This document shows, one piece after another, positions 10,771 to 16,576 of a DNA stretch of 17,714 nt. The translations under genes were made by a program, and so were the position numbers. The stretch is from Betaproteobacteria bacterium (GTDB lineage Bacteria > Pseudomonadota > Gammaproteobacteria > Burkholderiales > Rhodocyclaceae), in assembly GCA_028065725.1 (NCBI GenBank), contig JAPTVL010000244.1, forward strand, positions 1 to 17,714, in the 5' to 3' direction. A model generated the notes under the pieces. The model did not search any database, was not told where the DNA came from, and was given only the letters and a program-made list of their open reading frames with translations. How positions within the stretch are numbered: position 1 is the stretch's first letter; each line of letters opens with the position of its first letter.

Positions 10771-11439
10771 ATGGCAAAGAAGACCGCGGGCACTCCATCG
10801 CTGAAAGCTGAGAACAGCAAGACCATTTGGCTGCTGGTAAGCGCCGATATTGTCGTGATCGTTTTGGTGTTGACGGGTTTCGCGTTCACCCGAGCGTCGA
10901 TTTCAGCGCTTGCGCAATCGGCGTTCGTCCAAGAGCTGCTCTTTGCCGGCGCCGGCCCGCTGATCGCGGTCTTCCTGAATGACCTGCTGCCATCCAACGC
11001 CAAAGCGTCAATCGTCTTCTGGCGCATCAAAGATGCCCTGCCTGGTCATCGCGCGTTTAGCGAGCACGCCGAAACCGATCCGCGAATCGACATAGCAGCG
11101 CTGAAGAAGAAGATTGGAGACATTCCGCAAAGCGCGAGGGAGCAAAACACCTCTTGGTATCGGCTTTTCCAGAAGCATAAGTCGAACGTCGTTGTCAACG
11201 ACTCGCACAAGCGATTCCTCCTCTTTCGAGATTCGGCCAGTCTGACGCTTCTGATTCTCCTGATTGCCTGGATAGCGTCTGCATTGTCGAAGGTGCCGTT
11301 TGGCCCCCAAGCAGTGACTGTCGGCGGACTCACGATCCAATTTCTTTGGCTCGCCATATCCGCTAGAAATACCGGCATACGACTCGTCCAAAACGTCTTG
11401 GCGCTGGAATCGTGCGACGATGGAGGTAAGAAGAAATGA
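10771..11439 (+). CDS. four-helix membrane protein, candidate effector
   Basis: This 222-residue protein belongs to no family I recognise. Hydrophobic segments lie at about 18-40, 51-73, 155-172 and 182-197. Between the second and third is a polar, lysine- and histidine-rich region of about 80 residues, likely cytoplasmic. There is no signal peptide. The start has GGGAGGA upstream and lies 21 bases after the DUF499 gene. Its stop overlaps the start of the first MBL gene (ATGA), so the two are coupled and probably work together. Small multi-helix proteins at the end of defence operons are often membrane-damaging effectors or anchors; here that is inference from position only. Its base composition is visibly less GC-rich than that of the four upstream genes. 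Confidence 0.75.
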   Translation: MAKKTAGTPSLKAENSKTIWLLVSADIVVIVLVLTGFAFTRASISALAQSAFVQELLFAGAGPLIAVFLNDLLPSNAKASIVFWRIKDALPGHRAFSEHAETDPRIDIAALKKKIGDIPQSAREQNTSWYRLFQKHKSNVVVNDSHKRFLLFRDSASLTLLILLIAWIASALSKVPFGPQAVTVGGLTIQFLWLAISARNTGIRLVQNVLALESCDDGGKKK

Positions 11440-12392
11440 CAACCCGCTCCATCATCACGAGATTCCGCGCTTATCAGCTTGGCACGGCTGGCGCTTCGTT
11501 TTCATTCTTCGCCGACGGCACGTTCACCCTGATCGAAGCTCGGTTAACTGACCTCAGTCGTCCAAACCTGAAGCAAGAGCTTGCCGAGTGCGGGAAGAGC
11601 GCCATCGACGTTCTTCACATCACTGGCTGGGACCAGGACCATTGCGCTGTGGCCGACCTCGAAGAAATTCTTTCGTCCTACAAGCCAGCGACGATTGAGT
11701 ATCCTGGATATCCGCCGCACAGTGACACGGCCAAGGAATGCTTGAAGCTTATCCAGAATCATCGGTTCGCGAATGCGAAGAAGGGGCGGTCCGTGAAGTG
11801 CATTGCCATTGATCCCGATTACATCAAAGGGCTGAAGAGCGCCGAGGACCTGGCGTACCGAGATGTCATGTACCACCCGCGCGTCTTGCTGAGTGGCGAG
11901 TCAAACAACAACTCTACGGTCAAGTTGTTTCGCCAAGGTTGCTTTAACGTCGCCAGCCTGGGTGATGTAGAGGATGCCAACATCAGCGCATACCTACGTC
12001 GCTGCAAGATTTTCAAGCGCGAAGTCGACGTCCTTCTGCTTGCGCATCATGGATCTGATTGCCCCACAAATTCTAAGACGTTCTTCGAAGCTGTTAAGCC
12101 GAGAATAGCTATCTGTGGAAGCCAGTTTGACAATCAGTTTGAACACCCCAAGCCGGAGGTCCGCCAGAGACTGTTCGATCTCGACATTCCAATTATGACG
12201 ACCAAGACCGGCGACGTGATCATCCAATCGCTTCCGCCACATTCGCAGAAGTTCCGAGCCACGAATCTGATTGCCAATTCAACGAAAGTTTCTAGTCAGA
12301 TCGATTTCGTGGCACGAAAGAGTCACTGGCTTTCGATGAATGCCGACACGCTCCGAAACTTGTATCGGCCGGGCTTCAAGGGGCTTCGTTAG
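11436..12392 (+). CDS. ComEC-like MBL-fold protein, first of two
   Basis: A 318-residue protein with no signal peptide or membrane segments, like the soluble metallo-beta-lactamase domain of ComEC/Rec2. Motifs: GWDQDH (64-69) at the place of the family's H-x-D-x-D-H; AHHGS (203-207); and FEHPKPEV with His237, matching the conserved C-terminal GHPHP-like element. The first histidine of the metal motif is Gly64 here, so the site may bind one metal only or use another ligand. A probable phosphoesterase or nuclease fold can be assigned; the substrate cannot. GGAGGT lies eight bases before the ATG, and the start overlaps the stop of the membrane-protein gene. The composition is AT-richer than the operon core, which suggests a separate origin. 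Confidence 0.82.
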   Translation: MTTRSIITRFRAYQLGTAGASFSFFADGTFTLIEARLTDLSRPNLKQELAECGKSAIDVLHITGWDQDHCAVADLEEILSSYKPATIEYPGYPPHSDTAKECLKLIQNHRFANAKKGRSVKCIAIDPDYIKGLKSAEDLAYRDVMYHPRVLLSGESNNNSTVKLFRQGCFNVASLGDVEDANISAYLRRCKIFKREVDVLLLAHHGSDCPTNSKTFFEAVKPRIAICGSQFDNQFEHPKPEVRQRLFDLDIPIMTTKTGDVIIQSLPPHSQKFRATNLIANSTKVSSQIDFVARKSHWLSMNADTLRNLYRPGFKGLR

Positions 12393-12413
12393 TTCGATAG
12401 ATGGGGGAGCAGC

Positions 12414-13220
12414 ATGGAGCTGAAAATATTCGACGTTGAGCATGGCGCCTGTGCCTTGCTTACCTGCGACAACGGCTCCCGCCTGATGATTGATTGCGGG
12501 CACAATGGCGACACGGGATGGCGGCCGGGACACTACCTGCGTAATGTGGGCGTGTCCCGCCTCGAGATGCTGGCGATCACGAACTACGACGAAGATCATG
12601 TCAGCGGTCTGCCAGACTTGTTGGAGAACGTAGACGTCGAATGGCTGTGGCGGAATAGGTCAGTTACCCCAGAGACTATCCGCTATCTGAAGTCTGAGGA
12701 CGGCATGGGGCCTGGTATTGGAGCTTTGGTTGATATGGCTTCAAGCTATACCGGTGGCACAGATGCAACGCCGCCGATATTCTTTGGGGTCGAGCGGCAG
12801 GTCTTTTGCAACAACTACCCGGAATTTGATGACGAAAACAACCTGAGCATGGTTGTGCACCTCCGCATCGCCGGCATCAACTTCCTTTTTCCTGGCGATC
12901 TTGAATCGGCAGGATGGGAAGCATTGCTCAAGCAACCCGCCTTCCAGAGTGCCGTGTCCGGCACGCATGTCCTGATTGCTTCACACCACGGTCGAGAAAA
13001 CGGAATTTGCACTGAAGTTTTCGATACCTACGGATGCAACCCGTTTTACGTGGTGATTTCAGACAAGGGGTACATGTATGACACGCAACAGACAGTTCCA
13101 TATTATCGCAGCAAAGCTCGCGGGGGACCGTTCCGTGGAGAAGCCAGGCGCGTTCTGACCACGAGAAATGATGGGCGCATCGCCTTCGTCTTTCAAAACG
13201 GCCAATGGTGGCCACAGTAA
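12414..13220 (+). CDS. ComEC-like MBL-fold protein, second of two
   Basis: A 268-residue MBL-fold protein, divergent from its neighbour. Motifs: NYDEDHVSGL from residue 57, where the family has H-x-D-x-D-H; FPGDLE with Asp162, the metal-bridging aspartate position; and SHHGR (190-194). As in the first MBL, the initial histidine is gone (Asn57), but the DxDH, GD and HHG elements remain. There is no signal peptide. GGGGGAG precedes ATG 12414, 21 bases after the previous stop. The pair may form a heteromer in which each subunit is specialised, or may act on different substrates, for example a nucleotide signal or phage nucleic acid; both ideas are inference. No terminator is visible after the stop, and the gene converges on the phage lysis genes. 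Confidence 0.82.
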   Translation: MELKIFDVEHGACALLTCDNGSRLMIDCGHNGDTGWRPGHYLRNVGVSRLEMLAITNYDEDHVSGLPDLLENVDVEWLWRNRSVTPETIRYLKSEDGMGPGIGALVDMASSYTGGTDATPPIFFGVERQVFCNNYPEFDDENNLSMVVHLRIAGINFLFPGDLESAGWEALLKQPAFQSAVSGTHVLIASHHGRENGICTEVFDTYGCNPFYVVISDKGYMYDTQQTVPYYRSKARGGPFRGEARRVLTTRNDGRIAFVFQNGQWWPQ

Positions 13221-13397
13221 TTGGACGGACAAGCCTCTACTTTCAGCGTGCCTTGCCCGTATCCCCACTCCGACACTTTGCGCCGCCCCCTTCACCCGCT
13301 CCGCCACGTGCAGCCCGCCGAGGCCCAACATACCGAGCGTGAGCGTGAGCGTGAGCATGGGCAGCGGCCCGCGGTCGGGCAGCGGCAGAAGATTCAT
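13059..13397 (-). CDS. terminal small phage ORF, probably with its 3' end replaced at the island junction
   Basis: The ATG at 13397 overlaps the Rz stop as ATGA, as in the other junctions of the cassette, so the start looks genuine even without a strong ribosome site. The first 40 or so residues (MNLLPLPDRGPLPML, then LTLTLTLGMLGLGGL and AERVKGAA) look like a small phage protein with one membrane helix at about 14-32. The frame then runs on for a total of 112 residues. The last 50 or so are antisense to the second MBL gene and look like chance translation. I infer that the natural gene was cut or fused where phage and island DNA meet, somewhere around 13221-13290. Confidence 0.4.
   Translation of the reverse strand: MNLLPLPDRGPLPMLTLTLTLGMLGLGGLHVAERVKGAAQSVGVGIRARHAESRGLSVQLLWPPLAVLKDEGDAPIISRGQNAPGFSTERSPASFAAIIWNCLLRVIHVPLV
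13335..13358. repeat. hexanucleotide tandem repeat, four units
   Basis: Three exact copies of GAGCGT are followed by GAGCAT. On the minus strand they encode alternating Leu-Thr in the small phage ORF. A six-base unit keeps the frame, so changes in copy number would lengthen or shorten the hydrophobic segment without breaking it. Confidence 0.75.
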
Positions 13398-13915
13398 TTG
13401 TTCTGAACAGCGAGTGCACCCGCCTGCTCCCGATACCACTTCTGAAACTCCACCACCATCAGCGTCGTCTGCGCCGCATCCTCGGCTAGTTTTTCGCAGA
13501 CGGCGGAGTTGGGTTGCTTTCCGGCAGCAGGTACAGGGTTGGTGGAGGCTGCATCAGTTCCGGCGGCAACGGCGGGAACTTCGGGCACTGCGCCGGCACC
13601 ACTTGGGGCGTGGTGGCGCACGCGCCGAGGAACACGGGCAAGCAGATGGCGGCGATCCGCCACGATCCTGGCTTTCTCGGTTTCAAATTCATTCGAAATC
13701 TCCTGGTCGATGTTGGTCTGATGGGTGGTGACGGCTGCGACCTGCGCGGCTTGCTTGGCCACCGCCTGTGCTTGCGCGGCCTTCTCGGCGTCCCATTGAG
13801 CCGTGACGTGCTGTTCGCCATAGCGGTAACCGCCTACGAACACCGCGAGCGCGAGGGCAGCCGCGCCGATCAGCCGCCAAGGCAGCCATTTCAGAATGTC
13901 GAGGATCGGCAACAT
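13394..13915 (-). CDS. Rz-like inner-membrane spanin
   Basis: A 173-residue protein with an N-terminal membrane helix (about 12-29, ending VFVGGYRYG) and a long alanine/glutamine/glutamate-rich periplasmic segment that should form a coiled coil. This is the architecture of i-spanins, which join the outer-membrane partner Rz1 to disrupt the outer membrane at the last step of lysis. It is the last clear gene of the lysis cassette, directly after the holin-like gene, and its ATG overlaps that gene's stop. GGAGGAG lies just upstream. A complete Rz1-like gene is embedded inside it in another frame, which strongly supports the assignment. The length is close to that of lambda Rz. Confidence 0.85.
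   Translation of the reverse strand: MLPILDILKWLPWRLIGAAALALAVFVGGYRYGEQHVTAQWDAEKAAQAQAVAKQAAQVAAVTTHQTNIDQEISNEFETEKARIVADRRHLLARVPRRVRHHAPSGAGAVPEVPAVAAGTDAASTNPVPAAGKQPNSAVCEKLAEDAAQTTLMVVEFQKWYREQAGALAVQNK
13486..13692 (-). CDS. Rz1-like outer-membrane lipoprotein spanin, embedded in Rz
   Basis: A 68-residue protein encoded wholly within Rz in a different frame. Residues 1-24 form a lipoprotein signal: basic residues, then IAAICLPVFLGA, with the lipobox LGAC placing the acylated cysteine at 25. The mature part is proline-rich, with 14 prolines among the 43 residues after Cys25, typical of Rz1. AGGAG lies eight bases before the ATG. The protein should be anchored in the outer membrane and reach through the periplasm to Rz. 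Its product is usually missed by automatic annotation because of the overlap. Confidence 0.85.
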   Translation of the reverse strand: MNLKPRKPGSWRIAAICLPVFLGACATTPQVVPAQCPKFPPLPPELMQPPPTLYLLPESNPTPPSAKN

Positions 13916-14151
13916 CACGCGGCTCCTCCCGGTTCGGTCTTGGCCTTGAAGCCCAGCGCAGCCCCCCCGGCGGCGAGCGTGGCGCCCAGGCCGATGCCGA
14001 AGGCTTGCATGTCGAAGGAATGCCCCTGGCCTACCACGCTGTAGACGGCGAGCCCCATGAACACCATCACCCCCTGCGCCCAGAGCACGCGCCCGATGTC
14101 GAAACTCTCGCCGTCCGCCGTGGTGAAGCAGTCTTTGAGCAACTTCATCAT
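13915..14151 (-). CDS. two-helix holin-like protein
   Basis: This 78-residue protein has two hydrophobic segments, about residues 21-41 and 47-68 (the second rich in Gly and Ala), and a short charged C-terminus, as in class II holins. Such proteins permeabilise the inner membrane and release the endolysin at a timed moment. Its position between endolysin and Rz supports this, but sequence alone does not prove holin activity. Two consecutive ATG codons occur at 14151 and 14148. The first overlaps the endolysin stop and has GGGAGGT at good spacing. A dual start can produce holin and antiholin forms in some phages, though here the two would differ by only one methionine. Confidence 0.65.
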   Translation of the reverse strand: MMKLLKDCFTTADGESFDIGRVLWAQGVMVFMGLAVYSVVGQGHSFDMQAFGIGLGATLAAGGAALGFKAKTEPGGAA

Positions 14152-14597
14152 GCCGGCACCTCCCCATTGAACTCGGCTTCCTCGGCCAGACGCCGGTGCA
14201 GGAGTCCCGCCAGCACCCGTCCCGCATCGCGATCCCACAGCGGAAACTGCTGGGCCGCCGCCGCGAGATTTCCGGCATCGAGGTCTTTCAGCATCGTCGA
14301 GCGCGCGAAAGCCCCGATTCCGAGGTTGAAGACGAAGTCCACCAGCGCATCGAACTCGGGCTGCTTCAAGGGCACGGTCACCAAGCTGTTGACCGCATCG
14401 GCGGCGGCCTGTGTGTCCTGTTCCAGCCAGACTTGCGCCTGCTCGGGCGTGCAGGTCATGCCGGAATGCACCCCGTGGGTGTGGCCGTAGCCGATCGTCC
14501 ACACGCCGCCGGTGTCGGGATAGGATTCCAGCCGGCAGCCCTCGAAACGCTCGGTGAGCTGGATGCCGGTCTTGCTGTAAGTCATGGGCGGGTTCAT
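14148..14597 (-). CDS. GH24 phage lysozyme (endolysin)
   Basis: A 149-residue muramidase that hydrolyses peptidoglycan glycan strands. The catalytic triad of T4-type lysozymes is intact with exact spacing: Glu19 (FEG), Asp28 (YPD) and Thr34 (WTIGYGH), matching the Glu11-Asp20-Thr26 spacing of the T4 enzyme. There is no signal peptide or N-terminal anchor, so export should depend on the neighbouring holin-like protein. ATG 14597 overlaps the stop of the PLD-like gene and has GGAGG about eight bases upstream. An in-frame ATG at residue 5 is an alternative start that would leave the triad intact. Confidence 0.93.
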   Translation of the reverse strand: MNPPMTYSKTGIQLTERFEGCRLESYPDTGGVWTIGYGHTHGVHSGMTCTPEQAQVWLEQDTQAAADAVNSLVTVPLKQPEFDALVDFVFNLGIGAFARSTMLKDLDAGNLAAAAQQFPLWDRDAGRVLAGLLHRRLAEEAEFNGEVPA

Positions 14598-15160
14598 CGT
14601 TCGTCCTCCGGGATGGATTTCTGGTACTGCGGTTCGTTGGCCTTCACCCAATCCCACAGGCGATCGAAGGCCTCTTCGTAATACCGGGCGAGCGCGTCGG
14701 ACTCGGTGAAGCACAGGTCATTCAACTGCTGGCTGGCACTCACCGAGTAGTTCCAGGAGCCGTCCTCGACCATCGCCTTGCCGTCCGGCGTGCGGATGAC
14801 CGTGGCTTTCAGATGCACGATCTGGTGGTGCACCGGCGAGGTGCCGATGAGGAAGTGTTCGCCATCGACCAGTCCTGCGGCCATCAGCCGCGCGATCTGC
14901 GGCGCCTCGGCGCGACCCGCCGCCTGGGTGTGGTCGAAGATCACCCTCACCTCACACCCCGCCGTGTGCGCCGCGATCAGCGCATCGAAAAAGGGTGCCA
15001 GCGTGCAGCCGTAGATCATGGTGCGAAGCCGTGCCCCCGGTTGGGCGCCACTTGCCAGGAAGGCTTCGAAGGCCGAGAGGCCGTCGGCGTAGGGGGTGAT
15101 GAGCCGGGTCTGCTGGGCCTGCTCGTGCAGGATGCCAAGGGACGCGAGGATGGTGTTCAT
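14594..15160 (-). CDS. phospholipase D-like protein in the lysis cassette
   Basis: This 188-residue protein has a single PLD-type half-site: H116-L-K118, then DG and GSWNYS (134-139), which corresponds to the usual H-x-K-x4-D followed by G-S-x-N. The aspartate expected four residues after the lysine is replaced (Arg123); an Asp occurs three residues later. Activity is therefore uncertain. Single-motif PLD proteins usually act as dimers, either as nucleases or as phospholipases. I chose ATG 15160, which overlaps the preceding stop as ATGA; the frame is open further upstream but only inside the neighbouring gene. It lies on the phage strand and is unlikely to be the DrmC-type PLD of the defence operon. 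Confidence 0.75.
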   Translation of the reverse strand: MNTILASLGILHEQAQQTRLITPYADGLSAFEAFLASGAQPGARLRTMIYGCTLAPFFDALIAAHTAGCEVRVIFDHTQAAGRAEAPQIARLMAAGLVDGEHFLIGTSPVHHQIVHLKATVIRTPDGKAMVEDGSWNYSVSASQQLNDLCFTESDALARYYEEAFDRLWDWVKANEPQYQKSIPEDER

Positions 15161-15405
15161 TTGATCACCCCGTGGCCGTGGATGACGCCCCAGATCACGG
15201 CGATGCCGCTGCCAACCACCGACAGCCACATGACGACGCGGGCGCCGAACTTGGCGGCGAGGAAGGTCTGTTTCATTTCGTTCATCTCCTCCGAATGTTT
15301 CTGGTGGAAGGCTTCGATGTAGTGGGCAAGCAGCCGGAATTCGGGCGACTCGATCTTGTCGATCTCGGCGCGCAGGTTCTGCAGGGTTTGTTCGAGTTCG
15401 GTCAT
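15157..15405 (-). CDS. small coiled-coil membrane protein of the lysis region
   Basis: An 82-residue protein with a charged, heptad-like N-terminal half (about 1-45) and one membrane helix near the C-terminus (about 55-75). AGGAGA precedes its ATG. It is the first gene after an intrinsic terminator, and its stop overlaps the start of the PLD-like gene. Proteins of this plan occur in phage lysis regions as holin partners or antiholins, but I do not recognise a specific family, so the role is open. Confidence 0.7.
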   Translation of the reverse strand: MTELEQTLQNLRAEIDKIESPEFRLLAHYIEAFHQKHSEEMNEMKQTFLAAKFGARVVMWLSVVGSGIAVIWGVIHGHGVIK

Positions 15406-15430
15406 GCTGATTTCTCCTGTCGATGGACGT

Positions 15431-15452
15431 AAAAAAACCGCCCGGAGGCGGT
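15431..15452 (-). terminator. intrinsic terminator between tail-fibre and lysis genes
   Basis: Read on the minus strand, a CCGCC / GGCGG stem with the four-base loop TCCG is followed by seven T residues. It lies 24 bases beyond the tail-fibre stop and about 25 bases before the first gene of the lysis cassette. Confidence 0.85.
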
Positions 15453-15475
15453 CGATGGGGTTCTGCAGTTGCGCG

Positions 15476-16567
15476 TCAGTACTGGGCGCGAATCACGCAG
15501 CCTTCGAGCGTGATGCGTTCGTTGGCGGCGGCCGCCTGAGCCCGAATCGCGAGCGTCTGGCTCTGCGAGAAATCCACGCTCAACCCGCCCACGAGCGATC
15601 CTCCGCTCGAGGCGTACAACTGGCTGTTGACCGCTCCCCGATCGATGAGCCACCAGCGGCTGATCTGCGGGCTCGAGGTGAAGGCATTGGCGTCGATTTT
15701 GGTGGCGCCCACGTACCAGGAGGTCGTCTTGGCGTTGGCGGATGAGGTGCCGTCGAAGAACACCTGGCAGTCGAGCGAGCCGTTGGCCGAGAGGGTTCCC
15801 GCCGGAATCGGGATGGACGCCATCACCACGTCGGTGGCGACCGGCGTCACGGTCGGCGTGCCGAGGCCCGCGACATAGGGCAGTTGCACCGTGAACGCGG
15901 TCGCGCTGTCGACGGAAAGAACCTTGTAGAACCCGGACACGCCGGTCCCACCCGACCACGCGACATAGACGTTCGCACCGACGGCAGGAGTGGCGGTCAG
16001 CCCATGCGCGCCCGTACTCGACAATTGCACGTTGCCGCCATTATTGGCATAGGCCGCGCCCGTGAAGGTGGCGGCGACTGCGATGAACGACAGCGACACC
16101 GCGTTCTGCGCCAGGACCCGAACGCTGCCCGCCGGCTGCAGGTTGCCGCTGATGCGCTCGTCCGTGATCATGGCGTTGGTGATGCTGGTGGTACCCGGTG
16201 CCAGCAAGACCTGGGCGATGGGCAGGAAGCCCGCCGGAATCGCCGGGGCCGTGGGTGTCGCGGACTCCGCACCGAGAACGGTCGCGATCACGCCGGTTCC
16301 CGCATCGATCACCACGCGGTCGATGCGCGGGTTGGTGACGGGTGCTGCGATGACGGCGGTACTTTGCGCGGCGACCGGCACGACATTGCCCCACACCATC
16401 ACGGCGCCGGCGCCAATCGCCACCGTCATGTTGGGTGTGGCCTGCTGGCTGGGGGCGAAGGCGGCGGCCAGGCGGGCCAAGACGTTGATATTGCCGTCGA
16501 TGGCGGCCTTGTAGGTGGACGCGTCCTGGGTCGTGAAATCGGTTTGCAAAAACGTTGCGACGGGCAT
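15476..16567 (-). CDS. phage tail-fibre-like protein
   Basis: A 363-residue protein with the composition typical of phage fibre or receptor-binding proteins: rich in Ala, Gly, Thr, Val and Ser, and poor in Lys and Cys. The N-terminal half (about 1-150, with STYKAAIDGNINVLARLAAA and later NPRIDRVVIDAGTG) resembles proteins found just downstream of J-like tail-tip genes in siphoviruses. The C-terminal half is a beta-rich, repetitive-looking segment that may form the distal head. GAGGAGA overlaps the upstream gene's stop and lies close to the ATG, so the two are co-translated. Its name rests on composition and position, and no receptor can be inferred. Confidence 0.75.
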   Translation of the reverse strand: MPVATFLQTDFTTQDASTYKAAIDGNINVLARLAAAFAPSQQATPNMTVAIGAGAVMVWGNVVPVAAQSTAVIAAPVTNPRIDRVVIDAGTGVIATVLGAESATPTAPAIPAGFLPIAQVLLAPGTTSITNAMITDERISGNLQPAGSVRVLAQNAVSLSFIAVAATFTGAAYANNGGNVQLSSTGAHGLTATPAVGANVYVAWSGGTGVSGFYKVLSVDSATAFTVQLPYVAGLGTPTVTPVATDVVMASIPIPAGTLSANGSLDCQVFFDGTSSANAKTTSWYVGATKIDANAFTSSPQISRWWLIDRGAVNSQLYASSGGSLVGGLSVDFSQSQTLAIRAQAAAANERITLEGCVIRAQY

Positions 16568-16576
16568 GTCTTCTCC

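Noticed and set aside
14594..15160. PLD-like gene as the DrmC component of a DISARM system
   Set aside because: It is on the opposite strand, translationally coupled to lysis genes, and separated from the defence operon by the lysozyme, holin and spanin genes.
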